Positions 52,887 to 62,507 are shown, counted from the first letter of the stretch. The stretch: 64,000 nucleotides of DNA from Heyndrickxia coagulans 36D1 (GCF_000169195.2 NC_016023.1:3348001-3412000), one strand, 5' to 3'. The notes: generated from the sequence alone by a model not told the origin. Program-made: numbers and translations.

Positions 52887-54974
52887 TTAAATTAAAGTCC
52901 CCATCTTTACTTGCTCCATTAAAGTGCTAATGTTATGGTTGACATTGGCAGCATGCTTTCCCAGTTCAGAAATGGCAAGTGATTCGTTTTCTTGAAGCTG
53001 GTACGCAATGTCGGCAAACTCCAGTTTCATGGCTTCCAAAACGGCTAAAGCCGCTTTGTTGTAAAGAATAACAGCTTCATACTGTGTGCCGTTAAAAATC
53101 GCGGTTTCAATATACGGTTTTAATGCATCTAGAATATCAGGCATTTCTTTCATTAAAGTCAAAAACAATTTTTGCAGATGTTGAACCGTATCCATTTTCT
53201 CCCGGAGAAAATGATCTAAAGCGGAAAATTCAGAACGGATAAGATTGTCTACATTTGTAAACGGGATACGAATGATGGCCATTTCCCATTTTAATGCTTT
53301 CACAAGTAAATCTACTTCACAAAGCAATGCTTCCAATTTGTATACCTCATTCAGTGATGCGGCAATGAGCGGTTCCATAAATGCTGTAAACCGGTCGGCA
53401 AATTTTTGAAAGCTTTTGTTAAGCTGGTTACGTCGAATTGCCATTCCCGATTTTAAATATGGTGAATCAATACAATTTATTTTTTCAGCTGGCGATGCAG
53501 AAACTGTTGCCGCAACCTGGGCATTTCCCGATCCCATTTGCATGGCTTCTCCGATTTCTCTATCTATTTTTTCCATCCCCATTTTTACATCTTTCGTGTG
53601 TGTAAGAAAAAGGGAAACATCCCGGCGGACATTTTTGTTATTCGTCTCAATCACCCGGTAATGCGCTTTCAGTTCATCGACAATGCCATCAAGAAAGCCA
53701 TTGTCAATGCCCCAAAATATGAGCGGCAGGTGATTGTATTTTAAATTTGTAAGTGCTTCTTTCATTTTATCAATTGCATGTATGATTTTTTCAATGGTAT
53801 AAGGAATTTCCAGCAAAGGGCCTGCGAGGCGGGCTGCCGCTGCTTCAACTGCTGCAAACATCTGATCAGCAAGCGGGATATGAACCGCGTCCTTTAATTT
53901 TAAAAATCGGGATATATCGGGCGAGACTGCCACTACGGCCTTTTCGGCCAACCATTTTTCACTAATATGCAAGATTTCTTTCAGTACTTGATGTTCTACC
54001 ATGATTGCGTCAAAGGCATGCTGGAGATTTGTTTTTCTGTTATCAAGTCTGCTCCCCTCTGTCTCCACGATGTCAATCGATTTCTTCAAATATTGAAAAG
54101 ATTCTTCGCATGCTGCGAGGATGCGCGATTCCAATACTTGAGCGAGTTGTCCGATATGTTCCGTATCAATATCAATTTTTTGCCCCTTTCCTGCGCTTTC
54201 TGCTGTTAACGTTTCCCCTGTCCAGACACTTGCCGGAACCCAAGCATCGGCGCTGAACCGGATTTTTCCGTAAGAGACAGTGCCTTTTTGGCCGATTGTC
54301 ACTTTTTCCACGGGCATGCCGGTGTTTTTATCCTCGATATAACCGGTGTGATTGTTTGCAAACCATTTAAACCAGCTAATGCCAAAATCAAGTTTTACTT
54401 TTTCACCTGGAAGGCGGTTTTCCAAACCAGCCGCTTTTTCCAGTAACGTTAAAGGATCATAGGAACCACAGTAATTGGTGATCCGGAGTTTCTTCGTCTT
54501 TTTGCCTTTCATGTCATCGGTAACCTCTGGTGGCAATATGGCCGGATCGAGCGTGACGGAATGAACGCCTTCTTTTACAGCAACATAGTTTGCCAGCGCA
54601 CCGCCTAATGAATTGCCGGCAACATGATCAATACGGCCGTACTTCTTTTTCATTTTACGAAAAAATTGATCGGCATCTTTAAACTGCTGGGGCGTTGCAT
54701 CCGATAATACCAAATCCCCATCTGTCAGCACATCTTGGTTACGTTTTTCTTTTTGTGTGCCTTCATAAATGAGGGAAATTTCGCCTGTTGCCTTATTTTC
54801 GACGACCATTGCATCGAGGCCGGAAGATGCACGGTTAAAGTAAGTATACCGGACATGGTACAATTTCCTATTGATTTTTAGTAGTGCACGATCTTCAGGA
54901 TGTTGATAAACATTAAAACCACACAATTTAATAAGATCTCGATCAGAAGTATTATCATTTTGTTTTAAAATGCT
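52887..54974 (-). CDS. Lipase-domain protein with helical C-terminus (TslA-like)
   Basis: A 695-residue protein. Residues ~1-230 look like an alpha/beta-hydrolase lipase domain: the nucleophile elbow is GNSLGG (Ser123), with Asp174 in GSYDPLT and His210 in NNHTGY in the right order for a Ser-Asp-His triad. Residues ~255-695 are almost entirely helical with coiled-coil character. There is no signal peptide. This reverse layout (enzyme first, helical targeting domain last) is that of TslA, a type VII-secreted phospholipase toxin of Staphylococcus. ATG 54974 follows GAGGTG by 6 nt. DUF1672-type lipoproteins lie directly upstream, as candidate immunity proteins. Confidence 0.75.
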   Translation of the reverse strand, partial: SILKQNDNTSDRDLIKLCGFNVYQHPEDRALLKINRKLYHVRYTYFNRASSGLDAMVVENKATGEISLIYEGTQKEKRNQDVLTDGDLVLSDATPQQFKDADQFFRKMKKKYGRIDHVAGNSLGGALANYVAVKEGVHSVTLDPAILPPEVTDDMKGKKTKKLRITNYCGSYDPLTLLEKAAGLENRLPGEKVKLDFGISWFKWFANNHTGYIEDKNTGMPVEKVTIGQKGTVSYGKIRFSADAWVPASVWTGETLTAESAGKGQKIDIDTEHIGQLAQVLESRILAACEESFQYLKKSIDIVETEGSRLDNRKTNLQHAFDAIMVEHQVLKEILHISEKWLAEKAVVAVSPDISRFLKLKDAVHIPLADQMFAAVEAAAARLAGPLLEIPYTIEKIIHAIDKMKEALTNLKYNHLPLIFWGIDNGFLDGIVDELKAHYRVIETNNKNVRRDVSLFLTHTKDVKMGMEKIDREIGEAMQMGSGNAQVAATVSASPAEKINCIDSPYLKSGMAIRRNQLNKSFQKFADRFTAFMEPLIAASLNEVYKLEALLCEVDLLVKALKWEMAIIRIPFTNVDNLIRSEFSALDHFLREKMDTVQHLQKLFLTLMKEMPDILDALKPYIETAIFNGTQYEAVILYNKAALAVLEAMKLEFADIAYQLQENESLAISELGKHAANVNHNISTLMEQVKMGTLI

Positions 54975-54987
54975 CATTAACCACACC

Positions 54988-55862
54988 TCATTTACTAGGT
55001 TCCAAGATGATATCATCTATCCCTGATGTCGTACCTTCCTGCTTTTTCGCCGTTCCTGTTCTTTTTAATATTTCGTTACTTTTGATATAAACACCATAAT
55101 TCCCCGGTGGTAACCCATTTGATTTTTTTAATTTATTAATCACTTCTTTGGCTATTGATTTATCTGGGAGACTATGTTTTTTCTCCATAAAAAATGTGAG
55201 CGTAATCATCATTCCCTCCTTATCGAATGGTGTTTGCTTTATTAAATGTATAGCAGAAAGGCATGATAGGCTTCTGGAAATATTAAATCCGACGTACTTG
55301 TGTAGTAATATGGGGTGGTGAAACCAGTGCTGGCAGTATGATCCACAGCTTCTTTGGTCCTACCAATAACCGGGTATTCTCTCGCAATCGCCGTACAAAA
55401 TGCATCCAGCTTTTGAAATTCCTTTTCATATGCCATGACATACAAACCTGTTGTAATTGCCCCTTCAACAGAGCCCTCATAGGCGCCCACATCGCCAATC
55501 TTTTTGTTTTCCAAATCAATTCCAACGATGACAGAGGTATGAAATTTCGGATCTTTTTTGGATTCAACAAATACAACTGCCGCGTCAGTTGCGCCGTATA
55601 TATGATGGACGGTGATATCCAGATGGTATTTTTGGATAAAATATTGCTTGACCCTTTGAACGATTTGTTTCCGGTGCTGATTCGCAAATTTCCCTGTCTC
55701 TTCTCCGTTATCAAACGAATAACCTTGCCCCGTGTAATCCTGTACCGGCATGTACTCTGATGCTTCCGCCCGCTTTTTTTCATCCCCTTTATGCGGCATT
55801 AAGCTACACCCCCCTAATAAAAACAGCAGCATCACGACCATTCCGCTTCTTTTAAAAGTCAT
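54988..55862 (-). pseudogene. Split DUF1672-type lipoprotein gene (second copy)
   Basis: The first part (55242-55862, 206 codons) is nearly identical to the N-terminal two thirds of the intact lipoprotein at 56083, including the lipobox (LLGGC, Cys19). It ends early at AFLLYI. The missing C-terminal part lies in another frame at 54988-55212 (LTFFMEKKHSLPDKSIAKEV, then LPPGNYGVYIKSNEILKRTG), matching the intact copy's ELTFYMRKKHEHPDKTL region. About 20 codons in between have been lost or shifted. The N-terminal piece has a good RBS and may still make a truncated lipoprotein. Confidence 0.75.
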
Positions 55863-55911
55863 TATTTACACTCCAAACAAAAGTAATTTTCCTTTTTAGA
55901 AAAACTGATCT

Positions 55912-56086
55912 AAAATGCCTGGCGTTGTATCCGACTACCATTGCATCAGGACCGGAAGATGAATGATTATAGTTAGTTTGTTTAACAATAGATATACGAA
56001 CGAAATTTATTTATCTTTTGAGGATGGTCACATATATGGAATCCGCTCAATTTAATCAAATCCTGATCAGAAATACGTTTTTTCAT
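55912..56086 (-). pseudogene. Decayed 5' remnant of a second lipase/toxin gene
   Basis: On the minus strand, ATG 56086 overlaps the stop of the intact lipoprotein as ATGA and reads MKKRISDQDLIKLSGFHICD followed by HPQK. This matches the intact toxin's SDRDLIKLCGFNVYQHPED. After stops and a frameshift, YNHSSSGPDAMVVGYNA matches YFNRASSGLDAMVVENKA of the intact protein. The rest of the gene is gone. The remnant shows that the lipoprotein-toxin pair was once duplicated. Confidence 0.78.
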
Positions 56087-56997
56087 TTCGCCACTTCCCC
56101 ATTTGGTTCAATAATCACATCATTGTTTTTTGTATCTGAATCTTCATAATCCTTTTCGGTTCCAGTCCGCATTAAAATATCATTACTATTTACGGATATT
56201 GAATATTCACCCGGCGGAAAATCTTTTTGTTTTTTCAATTCATCTTTTATCTTATTTACAAGCGTTTTATCAGGGTGCTCATGTTTTTTTCGCATATAAA
56301 ATGTTAATTCTATTATCATATTGTCAGGAACGAATTTTTGATCTTCTATCTGCTTTTTTAGATTCTGACCAGTGGTTTTTGGGTTATTTAGAAAAGATTT
56401 GTAAGCCTTTAAAAACTCTAAATGCGTCGTATTTAAATAATAATATGGCGTAGCATAACCGGAATCAACTGTATGATCCACAGCTTCCTTTGTCCTGCCA
56501 ATAACCGGGTATTCTTTCGTAATCGCCGTACAAAAATCATCCAGTCTTTGAAATTCCTTTTCATATGCCATGACGTACAAACCTGATGTAATTGCCCCTT
56601 CAACCGAGCCCTCATAGGCGCCTACATTGCCAATCTTTTTGTTTTCCAAATCAATTCCAACGATGACAGAGGTGTGAAATTTCGGATCTTTTTTGGATTC
56701 AACAAAAACTACTGCCGCGTCAGTTGCCCCGTAGATCTGATGGACAGTAATATCCAGATGGTATTTTTGTCTAAAATATTGCTTAACCTTTTCAACGATT
56801 TGTTTCCGGTGCTGATTGGCAAATTTCCCTGTCTCTTCTCCATTATCAAACGAATAACCTTGCCCCGTGTAATCTTGTACCGGCATGTACTCTGATGCTT
56901 CCGCCTGCTTTTTTTCATCCGCTTTATTCGGCATCAAGCTACAACTTCCTAACAAAAACAGCATCATCATGATTATTACGCTTCTTTTAAACTTCAT
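56083..56997 (-). CDS. DUF1672-type lipoprotein, candidate immunity protein
   Basis: A 304-residue lipoprotein with signal peptide MKFKRSVIIMMMLFLLGSCS (lipid-modified Cys19), a polar linker and a globular domain (YMPVQDYTGQGYSFDNGEET; AYEGSVEGAITSGLYVMAYE). This is the DUF1672 pattern known from staphylococcal lipoproteins. It would sit on the outer face of the membrane, the place where a phospholipase toxin acts. GAGGTGAGAAC precedes the ATG. Its stop overlaps the start of the decayed toxin copy. The immunity role is inferred from context and analogy to TilA. Confidence 0.75.
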   Translation of the reverse strand: MKFKRSVIIMMMLFLLGSCSLMPNKADEKKQAEASEYMPVQDYTGQGYSFDNGEETGKFANQHRKQIVEKVKQYFRQKYHLDITVHQIYGATDAAVVFVESKKDPKFHTSVIVGIDLENKKIGNVGAYEGSVEGAITSGLYVMAYEKEFQRLDDFCTAITKEYPVIGRTKEAVDHTVDSGYATPYYYLNTTHLEFLKAYKSFLNNPKTTGQNLKKQIEDQKFVPDNMIIELTFYMRKKHEHPDKTLVNKIKDELKKQKDFPPGEYSISVNSNDILMRTGTEKDYEDSDTKNNDVIIEPNGEVAK

Positions 56998-57509
56998 GTT
57001 CTCACCTCAACAATACCAGCATTTAGCCCGCTGCAAACAGTACATAAATCCGCGAAAAAAATTACCTTTCTACTTTCATTCTATTAAAAAGCAATATTAT
57101 CTACCCATCTTCCTTGGAAAATAAACCAAAATTTTTATATTTGTACATCCTCAAAATTTTCATTTAAGTTGATTTTAACAGCTGTACTGCATAGCGTCCA
57201 TCAGCCAATTGACGCATCTCCCGCGTTTCTCCAACGAAAAACGTCCTTTCTACAGGTACCAATTTATTCTTTTCGGGTTCTCGATAAGCATTCTGATTGC
57301 ACGCATCTGGGATTATCATTCATATATTTTAGCGCTTTCGGGCATTGCGTTCCTTTTTCTGTGATTTGGAAGAGCATTGGTTTGCTTTCTAAAAGAAGTG
57401 ATAAGGAAAAAGCGCAGCAAAAGGAAGTATGCCGCGCTTTCTCGTTGATGGTTAATGTAGCCTGCTTTCGCCTTTTCTTGTAAAATGGAGGGTAGCAAAA
57501 ATAGAAAGA
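56998..57509. other. Intergenic region with duplicated gene debris
   Basis: No intact gene. From 57322 to 57390 the + strand is about 90% identical to the 3' end of the HExxH membrane-protein gene (45337-45405, other strand), with a 1-bp deletion and stop. A terminator-like hairpin follows at 57403-57447. The stretch 57000-57320 shows no structure I can interpret apart from AT-rich sequence before the lipoprotein gene. Confidence 0.5.
57322..57447 (+). repeat. Partial duplicate of the membrane-peptidase gene 3' end plus hairpin
   Basis: TATATTTTAGCGCTTTCGGG and CATTGCGTTCCT align with the peptidase gene's last codons (LAFSGIAFLF); TTTGCTTTCT marks the end of the match. The hairpin at 57403-57447 (GGAAAAAGCGCAGC...GCCGCGCTTTCTC) is the same as that at 45270-45316, but with the loop read in the opposite direction. 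Confidence 0.7.
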
Positions 57510-57518
57510 GTGGTCCGG

Positions 57519-58211
57519 TTGATAAAAATTCTAATCATTGAAGACGATGTGACGCTGTTTCGTGAAGTGAAAGAAAGACTTTCGCAGTGGTCATTTGAAG
57601 TTGCGGGGATCCGCGATTTTGGACAGGTGATGGAGGAATTTGCGGAATTCCGGCCTGATCTGGTAGTCATTGACATCCAGCTACCGAAATTTGACGGGTT
57701 CCACTGGTGCCGACAAATTCGCGCGCACTCCCATGTCCCAATCCTTTTCCTTTCTTCCCGCGACCATCCGACAGATATGGTGATGGCGATGCAGCTCGGC
57801 GCGGACGATTATGTGCAAAAGCCTTTTCATATCGACGTGTTAATCGCCAAAATCCAGGCTATTTTGCGTCGGGTATATGCCTACACGAGCGAGCAGACGG
57901 TTTTAAAAACATGGTGCGGGGCCACAATCGATTTGCAGAAAAACACGGTCGAAAATGAACATGGATGCATTGAACTGTCAAAAAACGAAATGTTTATTTT
58001 AAAAATATTGGTGGACATGAAAAACCGGATTGTGAGCCGCACGCATCTGATCGAATGTTTATGGGACGATGAAAGGTTTGTGAGCGATAATACATTGACC
58101 GTGAACGTCAACCGCCTGCGGAAAAAACTTTCCACGATCGGGCTCGGTGACTGTATCGAAACAAAAGTGGGCCAAGGCTATATGGCGCTTGAAAAGGATG
58201 CCGGCCTATGA
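57519..58211 (+). CDS. BceR/YvcP-type response regulator
   Basis: A 230-residue OmpR-family regulator. The receiver domain has IKILIIEDDVTLF (acidic pair), phospho-acceptor Asp in LVVIDIQLPKFDG (about residue 50) and Lys in GADDYVQKPF. The C-terminal winged helix ends NTLTVNVNRLRKKLSTIGLG and GQGYMALE. I take TTG 57519 (GAGTGG upstream; start MIKILIIED); GTG 57510 is an alternative. The stop overlaps the kinase start by 4 bp. The module matches BceRS-AB peptide-sensing systems. Confidence 0.9.
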   Translation: MIKILIIEDDVTLFREVKERLSQWSFEVAGIRDFGQVMEEFAEFRPDLVVIDIQLPKFDGFHWCRQIRAHSHVPILFLSSRDHPTDMVMAMQLGADDYVQKPFHIDVLIAKIQAILRRVYAYTSEQTVLKTWCGATIDLQKNTVENEHGCIELSKNEMFILKILVDMKNRIVSRTHLIECLWDDERFVSDNTLTVNVNRLRKKLSTIGLGDCIETKVGQGYMALEKDAGL

Positions 58212-59212
58212 TCCGGATATTTCTTGTTGAACGAAAAAGCTGGGTAATATTTTTTGCCGCCTGCCAGCTGATGCTGCTTTTCATTGCATGGCTTGATCCG
58301 CAAATCGCGCTTTCATCCGTTCTTTATATCGTTTTTTTAGAAACGATTGCTTTTCTTCTTTTCCTTTTCTTCCGCGCCCGGAAAGAAGTGAAATTTTATC
58401 AAAGCCTTTCAGAATGGGATGGGGATCTTGATACGAGCGAGATCACCCGCCCCAGAACCCCTTTTGAACAGATCGTGCATCAGGCCGTACAAGCGCAGGC
58501 GGAACATCTACGGGCGGAAACCGACCGGAACGCGTCCGCGGTGCAAGAAGAACAAGATGAATTAACAGCATGGGTACATGAGGTCAAAACGCCGATGACC
58601 GCCATGCAGCTCATCATTGACCGGCTTCAAGATGAAGAAGCAAAAGTGTCGCTCAATTATGAATGGCTGCGCATCCACCACCTGCTTGACAAACAGCTTC
58701 ATGAAAAACGGATCGGCAATATGGAAAATGACGTTTATATGGAAAATGTTGACCTGAAACGCCTGATCTTCCAGGAAATCAAAGCGATTCAGCCATGGTG
58801 CATTCAAAAAGGCATCGGTTTTGACGTCTCACCGGGGGTTCCGGCAATGGTTACAGATGCAAAATGGCTGTCGTTTATCCTCCGGCAATTGCTGGTAAAT
58901 GCGGTCCAGTACAGTTGCGGGACAGACATCTCCATTTCCGGAAAAATAGCAGACGGCCGCTTCCAATTATCGGTGGCAGACAAGGGGCGCGGCATTGACC
59001 CGAAAGATTTGCCGCGCATTTTTGAAAAGGGCTTCACCTCTTCTGACCGCAGCCAAAACAGGGGGGCAACCGGCCTCGGCCTGTATCTTGCCAAAAGGGC
59101 GGCAGAAAAATTAAATATCCTGCTTACTGTCCAGTCGGTTCCCGGCGCCGGTTCGACCTTTACGCTCATCTTCCCGGAAAGAAATAGCTTGCAGCAAATT
59201 ACAGGCATGTGA
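58208..59212 (+). CDS. BceS/YvcQ-type intramembrane-sensing histidine kinase
   Basis: A 334-residue kinase with two closely spaced membrane helices (about residues 12-28 and 36-55) and almost no outside loop, the hallmark of BceS-like kinases, which sense flux through their ABC transporter. The phospho-His is in TAWVHEVKTPMTAMQL, and the ATPase domain has FILRQLLVNAVQYS (N box), ADKGRGIDPKDL (G1) and GATGLGLYLAK (G2). It overlaps the regulator gene. Its stop codon lies in the putative operator for the transporter genes. Confidence 0.92.
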   Translation: MIRIFLVERKSWVIFFAACQLMLLFIAWLDPQIALSSVLYIVFLETIAFLLFLFFRARKEVKFYQSLSEWDGDLDTSEITRPRTPFEQIVHQAVQAQAEHLRAETDRNASAVQEEQDELTAWVHEVKTPMTAMQLIIDRLQDEEAKVSLNYEWLRIHHLLDKQLHEKRIGNMENDVYMENVDLKRLIFQEIKAIQPWCIQKGIGFDVSPGVPAMVTDAKWLSFILRQLLVNAVQYSCGTDISISGKIADGRFQLSVADKGRGIDPKDLPRIFEKGFTSSDRSQNRGATGLGLYLAKRAAEKLNILLTVQSVPGAGSTFTLIFPERNSLQQITGM

Positions 59213-59282
59213 CAAAACTGTCATATGCTTTTCTGTATTGTTAGCTGAAACGAAGGAAGAAACATGCCGGCTTTTCTATAAT
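59210..59282 (+). promoter_or_regulatory. Putative BceR-type operator and promoter of the transporter genes
   Basis: TGACA-AAAC-TGTCA (59210-59223) is a perfect inverted repeat resembling the TGTGAC-N-TGTAAC sites of BceR/PsdR regulators. Downstream, TATAAT (59277-59282) is a perfect -10, but the -35 position reads AGGAAG, a poor match. A weak -35 with an upstream repeat is typical of an activator-dependent promoter. Confidence 0.6.
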
Positions 59283-59311
59283 GAAATCATATCAGAAAGG
59301 GGGAGCCAATC

Positions 59312-60070
59312 ATGATCCTTGAAGCAAAAAATGTTTATAAAACGTACGGCAACAAGTGGAACAAACAAGAAGTTTTAAAAGGGATTGATTTAAATGTTGA
59401 AAAAGGAGAATTCACGAGCATTATGGGGCCGTCAGGTTCCGGAAAAACGACATTGTTAAATGTTTTATCCTCTATTGACCGGCCCAGCCGCGGTTCCATT
59501 GAAATCGAAGGCAAGGCGTTGACGAAAATGAAAGACAAGCAGCTGGCGGAGTTCCGGAAAAGGCATTTAGGCTTTATTTTCCAGGAATACCATTTGCTTG
59601 ATACGTTAACGGTGAAGGAAAATATATTGCTGCCGCTGTCTGTGAAAAAAGTTTCAAAACGCGAGGCGGACGAAAAATTCCATGCGGTTGCGGAAGAACT
59701 TGGCATTATGGATATTCAGGACAAGTATCCGAATGAAATATCCGGCGGGCAGAAGCAGCGGACATCGGCAGCGCGGGCGTTTGTCCATGAACCGGGTCTT
59801 ATTTTTGCCGACGAACCAACAGGTGCGCTCGATTCAAAGTCGGCATCCGACCTTTTGAATAAATTAAGCCGCCTGAACGAAAAAAGAAAAGCAACCATCT
59901 TAATGGTCACCCATGATGCGGCCGCAGCCAGCTATTCGGGCAGGGTCATTTTCATTAAAGACGGGCAGATTTATTCGCAACTGCATAAAGGCACCGAATC
60001 AAGACAGGATTTCTATCAGGCCATCCTGAAAACACAGGCCGTGCTGGGAGGTGTGCAGCATGACGATTAA
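59312..60070 (+). CDS. BceA/YvcR-type ABC transporter ATP-binding protein
   Basis: A 252-residue ABC ATPase of the MacB/LolD-like BceA group: Walker [13 protein letters not shown] (about residues 38-49), Q-loop [13 protein letters not shown], signature [15 protein letters not shown], Walker [14 protein letters not shown] and H-loop MVTHDAAAA. It energises the adjoining permease. GGGGG lies before the ATG. The stop overlaps the permease start region. Confidence 0.93.
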   Translation: MILEAKNVYKTYGNKWNKQEVLKGIDLNVEKGEFTSIMGPSGSGKTTLLNVLSSIDRPSRGSIEIEGKALTKMKDKQLAEFRKRHLGFIFQEYHLLDTLTVKENILLPLSVKKVSKREADEKFHAVAEELGIMDIQDKYPNEISGGQKQRTSAARAFVHEPGLIFADEPTGALDSKSASDLLNKLSRLNEKRKATILMVTHDAAAASYSGRVIFIKDGQIYSQLHKGTESRQDFYQAILKTQAVLGGVQHDD

Positions 60071-62003
60071 CGGTTTGATTTACCGCAATTTTAAAAAGAA
60101 CCTTCCGCATTATGCGCTGTATATTTTCGCACTCGCCTTCAGTGCTGCATTATACTTTGCGTTTGTGACACTGCAATACGCCCCTTCTCTCGTCGAAGTA
60201 AAATCTTCCGTAAAAGGGCTGGCCGCGCTGAAGGTGGCGTCGGTTTTGCTGATCGTCATTGTGGCGGTGTTTCTCTTTTATGCCAACCATTTGTTTATGA
60301 AAAGGCGGAGCAAGGAAATCGGGCTTTTCCAGCTTGTCGGCATGACGAAAAAAGAAGTGTTCCGGATTTTAGGGACGGAGAATTTTTTGCTCTACTACGG
60401 CTCACTCTTTGCCGGCATCTTTTTCGGGTTTGCGGCATCCAAGCTGCTGATGATGCTGCTGCTCCGGATCATTCAAGTGGAAACAAAGGTTTCCCTTTAT
60501 TTTTCGATGAAGGCTTTCGGGCAGACGCTCCTTGTCTTTACCATTATTTTCATCCTGGTCCTGCTGATCAACAGCATCTTTATCAAACGGCAGACGATCC
60601 TTTCCCTTTTCCGTACCGTTTCCTCCACGGAAGACCGGGCCGGACGAATCTCCAAAGCGGGATTGCTGCTCGGGGTCATCGGATTTGTATGCATCGGGGC
60701 AGGATACTATATTTCATCAGAATTGTTCAATGGAGACTTTGTAACAGTGCGTGCTCTGTATACGGCAATGATTAGCATTTTAGCCCTTGTTATTTTCGGG
60801 ACCTATCTATTTTATAAGACTTCTGTCCGGTTTGTCTTTTACCTTATCCGGAAAAAGAAAGGCGGGTATCTGAATATCCGGGATGTCATGTCACTATCCG
60901 CCATCATGTTCCGGATCCGTTCGAACGCAGTGCTGCTGACCATTATCACAACCGTGTCGGCGCTTGCGATCGGCTTATTGTCATTAAGCTACATTACCTT
61001 TTATTCTGCTGAAGAAACAGCCCATAATATGACAGCTGCGGACTTTTCATTTATCAAGACGAATGAGGCAAAACAATTTACAGAACGTTTAAATGAAAAC
61101 AACATCGCCTATGAAAAAGAAGAAATTGAAGTCGTAAGGGTTACAGCCGATTTAAGCAGCCTGTTCGATAAAAAGTCAAAAGATCTGAAGTTCGACTCCA
61201 AAGCTGTACCGATAGCGGTCGTAAGCGATGCGGCAGTAAAAGGAATGGATGTAAAACCCGGGCAGGCGGTTTTTTCCGGCTATTCCGATGCTTTAGCCAG
61301 ATTTATGCCGATGAAATCGGAAGGGATGATTGACTTAACGGGCAAGCGGAAAACAGCCAGACTGCGCACCGTTGCCCTTCGAAAAGACCAGGTTCTTTCC
61401 AATTATTTTTCAGGCAGCATGCCCGTTCTGGTAACGGATGATGCATTATTCCAGGCGTTAAAAAAGGATACGGACCCAAAAATTCAATTGGACTCGAATC
61501 TTTTTACCGGCATCAATCTGAAAAAGGATGAAGATCTTGGCAAAGCAAACCGGTTGTTCCAAAGTCTGCATTTCCCTTCGGATTCCTTTGCCTACTCCAG
61601 TCCTGAAATCATCAAAATGCAAAAAGAAAACATGGGGGTTATGATGTTTATTGTCGGATTTCTTGGACTCACTTTCCTGGTCACATCCGGCTGCATTTTG
61701 TATTTCAAACAAATGGAAGAAAGCGAAGAAGAAAAACCGGCCTACACCATTTTGCGCAAGCTTGGCTTTACCATGCAGGATTTAACAACAGGGATCCGGA
61801 TCAAGCAGCTTTACAATTTCGGCATTCCACTTTTGCTCGGTCTTGCGCACAGCTACTTTGCAGTAAAATCCGGCTGGTTCTTTTTCGGGTCCGAACTGTG
61901 GACACCGATGCTGATCGTGATGGGCCTATATACGTTGTTTTATTCGGTATTTGCCCTGCTCTCTGTCGAAGGATTTAAAAAGGCGATACGCGATTCCTTA
62001 TAA
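60060..62003 (+). CDS. BceB/YvcS-type ABC transporter permease
   Basis: A 647-residue permease with ten predicted membrane helices and a large outside domain between helices 7 and 8 (about residues 320-520), the part that binds antimicrobial peptides such as bacitracin or lantibiotics in BceB relatives. The start ATG 60060 follows GGGAGGTG by 6 nt and lies within the ATPase gene's last codons. FtsX-like folds are at both ends ([36 protein letters not shown]). The exact ligand is unknown; YvcRS of B. subtilis responds to enduracidin. Confidence 0.9.
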   Translation: MTINGLIYRNFKKNLPHYALYIFALAFSAALYFAFVTLQYAPSLVEVKSSVKGLAALKVASVLLIVIVAVFLFYANHLFMKRRSKEIGLFQLVGMTKKEVFRILGTENFLLYYGSLFAGIFFGFAASKLLMMLLLRIIQVETKVSLYFSMKAFGQTLLVFTIIFILVLLINSIFIKRQTILSLFRTVSSTEDRAGRISKAGLLLGVIGFVCIGAGYYISSELFNGDFVTVRALYTAMISILALVIFGTYLFYKTSVRFVFYLIRKKKGGYLNIRDVMSLSAIMFRIRSNAVLLTIITTVSALAIGLLSLSYITFYSAEETAHNMTAADFSFIKTNEAKQFTERLNENNIAYEKEEIEVVRVTADLSSLFDKKSKDLKFDSKAVPIAVVSDAAVKGMDVKPGQAVFSGYSDALARFMPMKSEGMIDLTGKRKTARLRTVALRKDQVLSNYFSGSMPVLVTDDALFQALKKDTDPKIQLDSNLFTGINLKKDEDLGKANRLFQSLHFPSDSFAYSSPEIIKMQKENMGVMMFIVGFLGLTFLVTSGCILYFKQMEESEEEKPAYTILRKLGFTMQDLTTGIRIKQLYNFGIPLLLGLAHSYFAVKSGWFFFGSELWTPMLIVMGLYTLFYSVFALLSVEGFKKAIRDSL

Positions 62004-62037
62004 TGATCACCCCTTGGGCATCCAAGGGGTGATTTTG
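62004..62037 (+). terminator. Terminator after the transporter operon
   Basis: ATCACCCCTTGG and CCAAGGGGTGAT form a perfect 12-bp stem with a 4-nt loop, followed by TTTTG, right after the permease stop. Confidence 0.88.
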
Positions 62038-62098
62038 TCATTTCCGGAATTGAAAAAACACCATTATGGGTCGTCTCCACGCAGGTTTGTTTCTGGAC

Positions 62099-62398
62099 TC
62101 ACCGTTTTAACTTGGCGTTTTCTTCCGACACAACGAAAGCCAAATCGTCATTGCCAAATAAGGATAATACATTCAATACAGTCCCGGTGCTGATTTCTCC
62201 CGCTTCTTCTTTCGGTACCGTTAGGGCAAGCGCTTCTTCCAGCAAGCCATTTTTTTCTTGTTGCGGATATGCCCTGCTGTAAAGTTCTTCCGGATCAAGC
62301 CCATTGTTCACGCACCACTGGGCAAAAATGAGTGCCATCATTTTCTCATCCATTTTGTATTGCTGAATGATTTTTTCTTCCATGTCTTTTTTATCCAT
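62099..62398 (-). CDS. Conserved small protein, unknown
   Basis: A 99-residue acidic protein, mostly helical (DMEEKIIQQYKMDEKMMALI, FAQWCVNNGLDPEELYSRAY, then TGTVLNVLSLFGNDDLAFVV). It looks like a widespread Bacillus protein of unknown function. GGAG precedes the ATG. No motifs point to an activity. Confidence 0.75.
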   Translation of the reverse strand: MDKKDMEEKIIQQYKMDEKMMALIFAQWCVNNGLDPEELYSRAYPQQEKNGLLEEALALTVPKEEAGEISTGTVLNVLSLFGNDDLAFVVSEENAKLKR

Positions 62399-62507
62399 AT
62401 ATAAACACTCCTTTCCGATAGTCGGCTGCGATCATAAGCGTATTTTTTCGGCATGTTTTTTCCGTTTTTGTATACAATACCGAACAAGAAGCGAAGGAGG
62501 AGACCCG

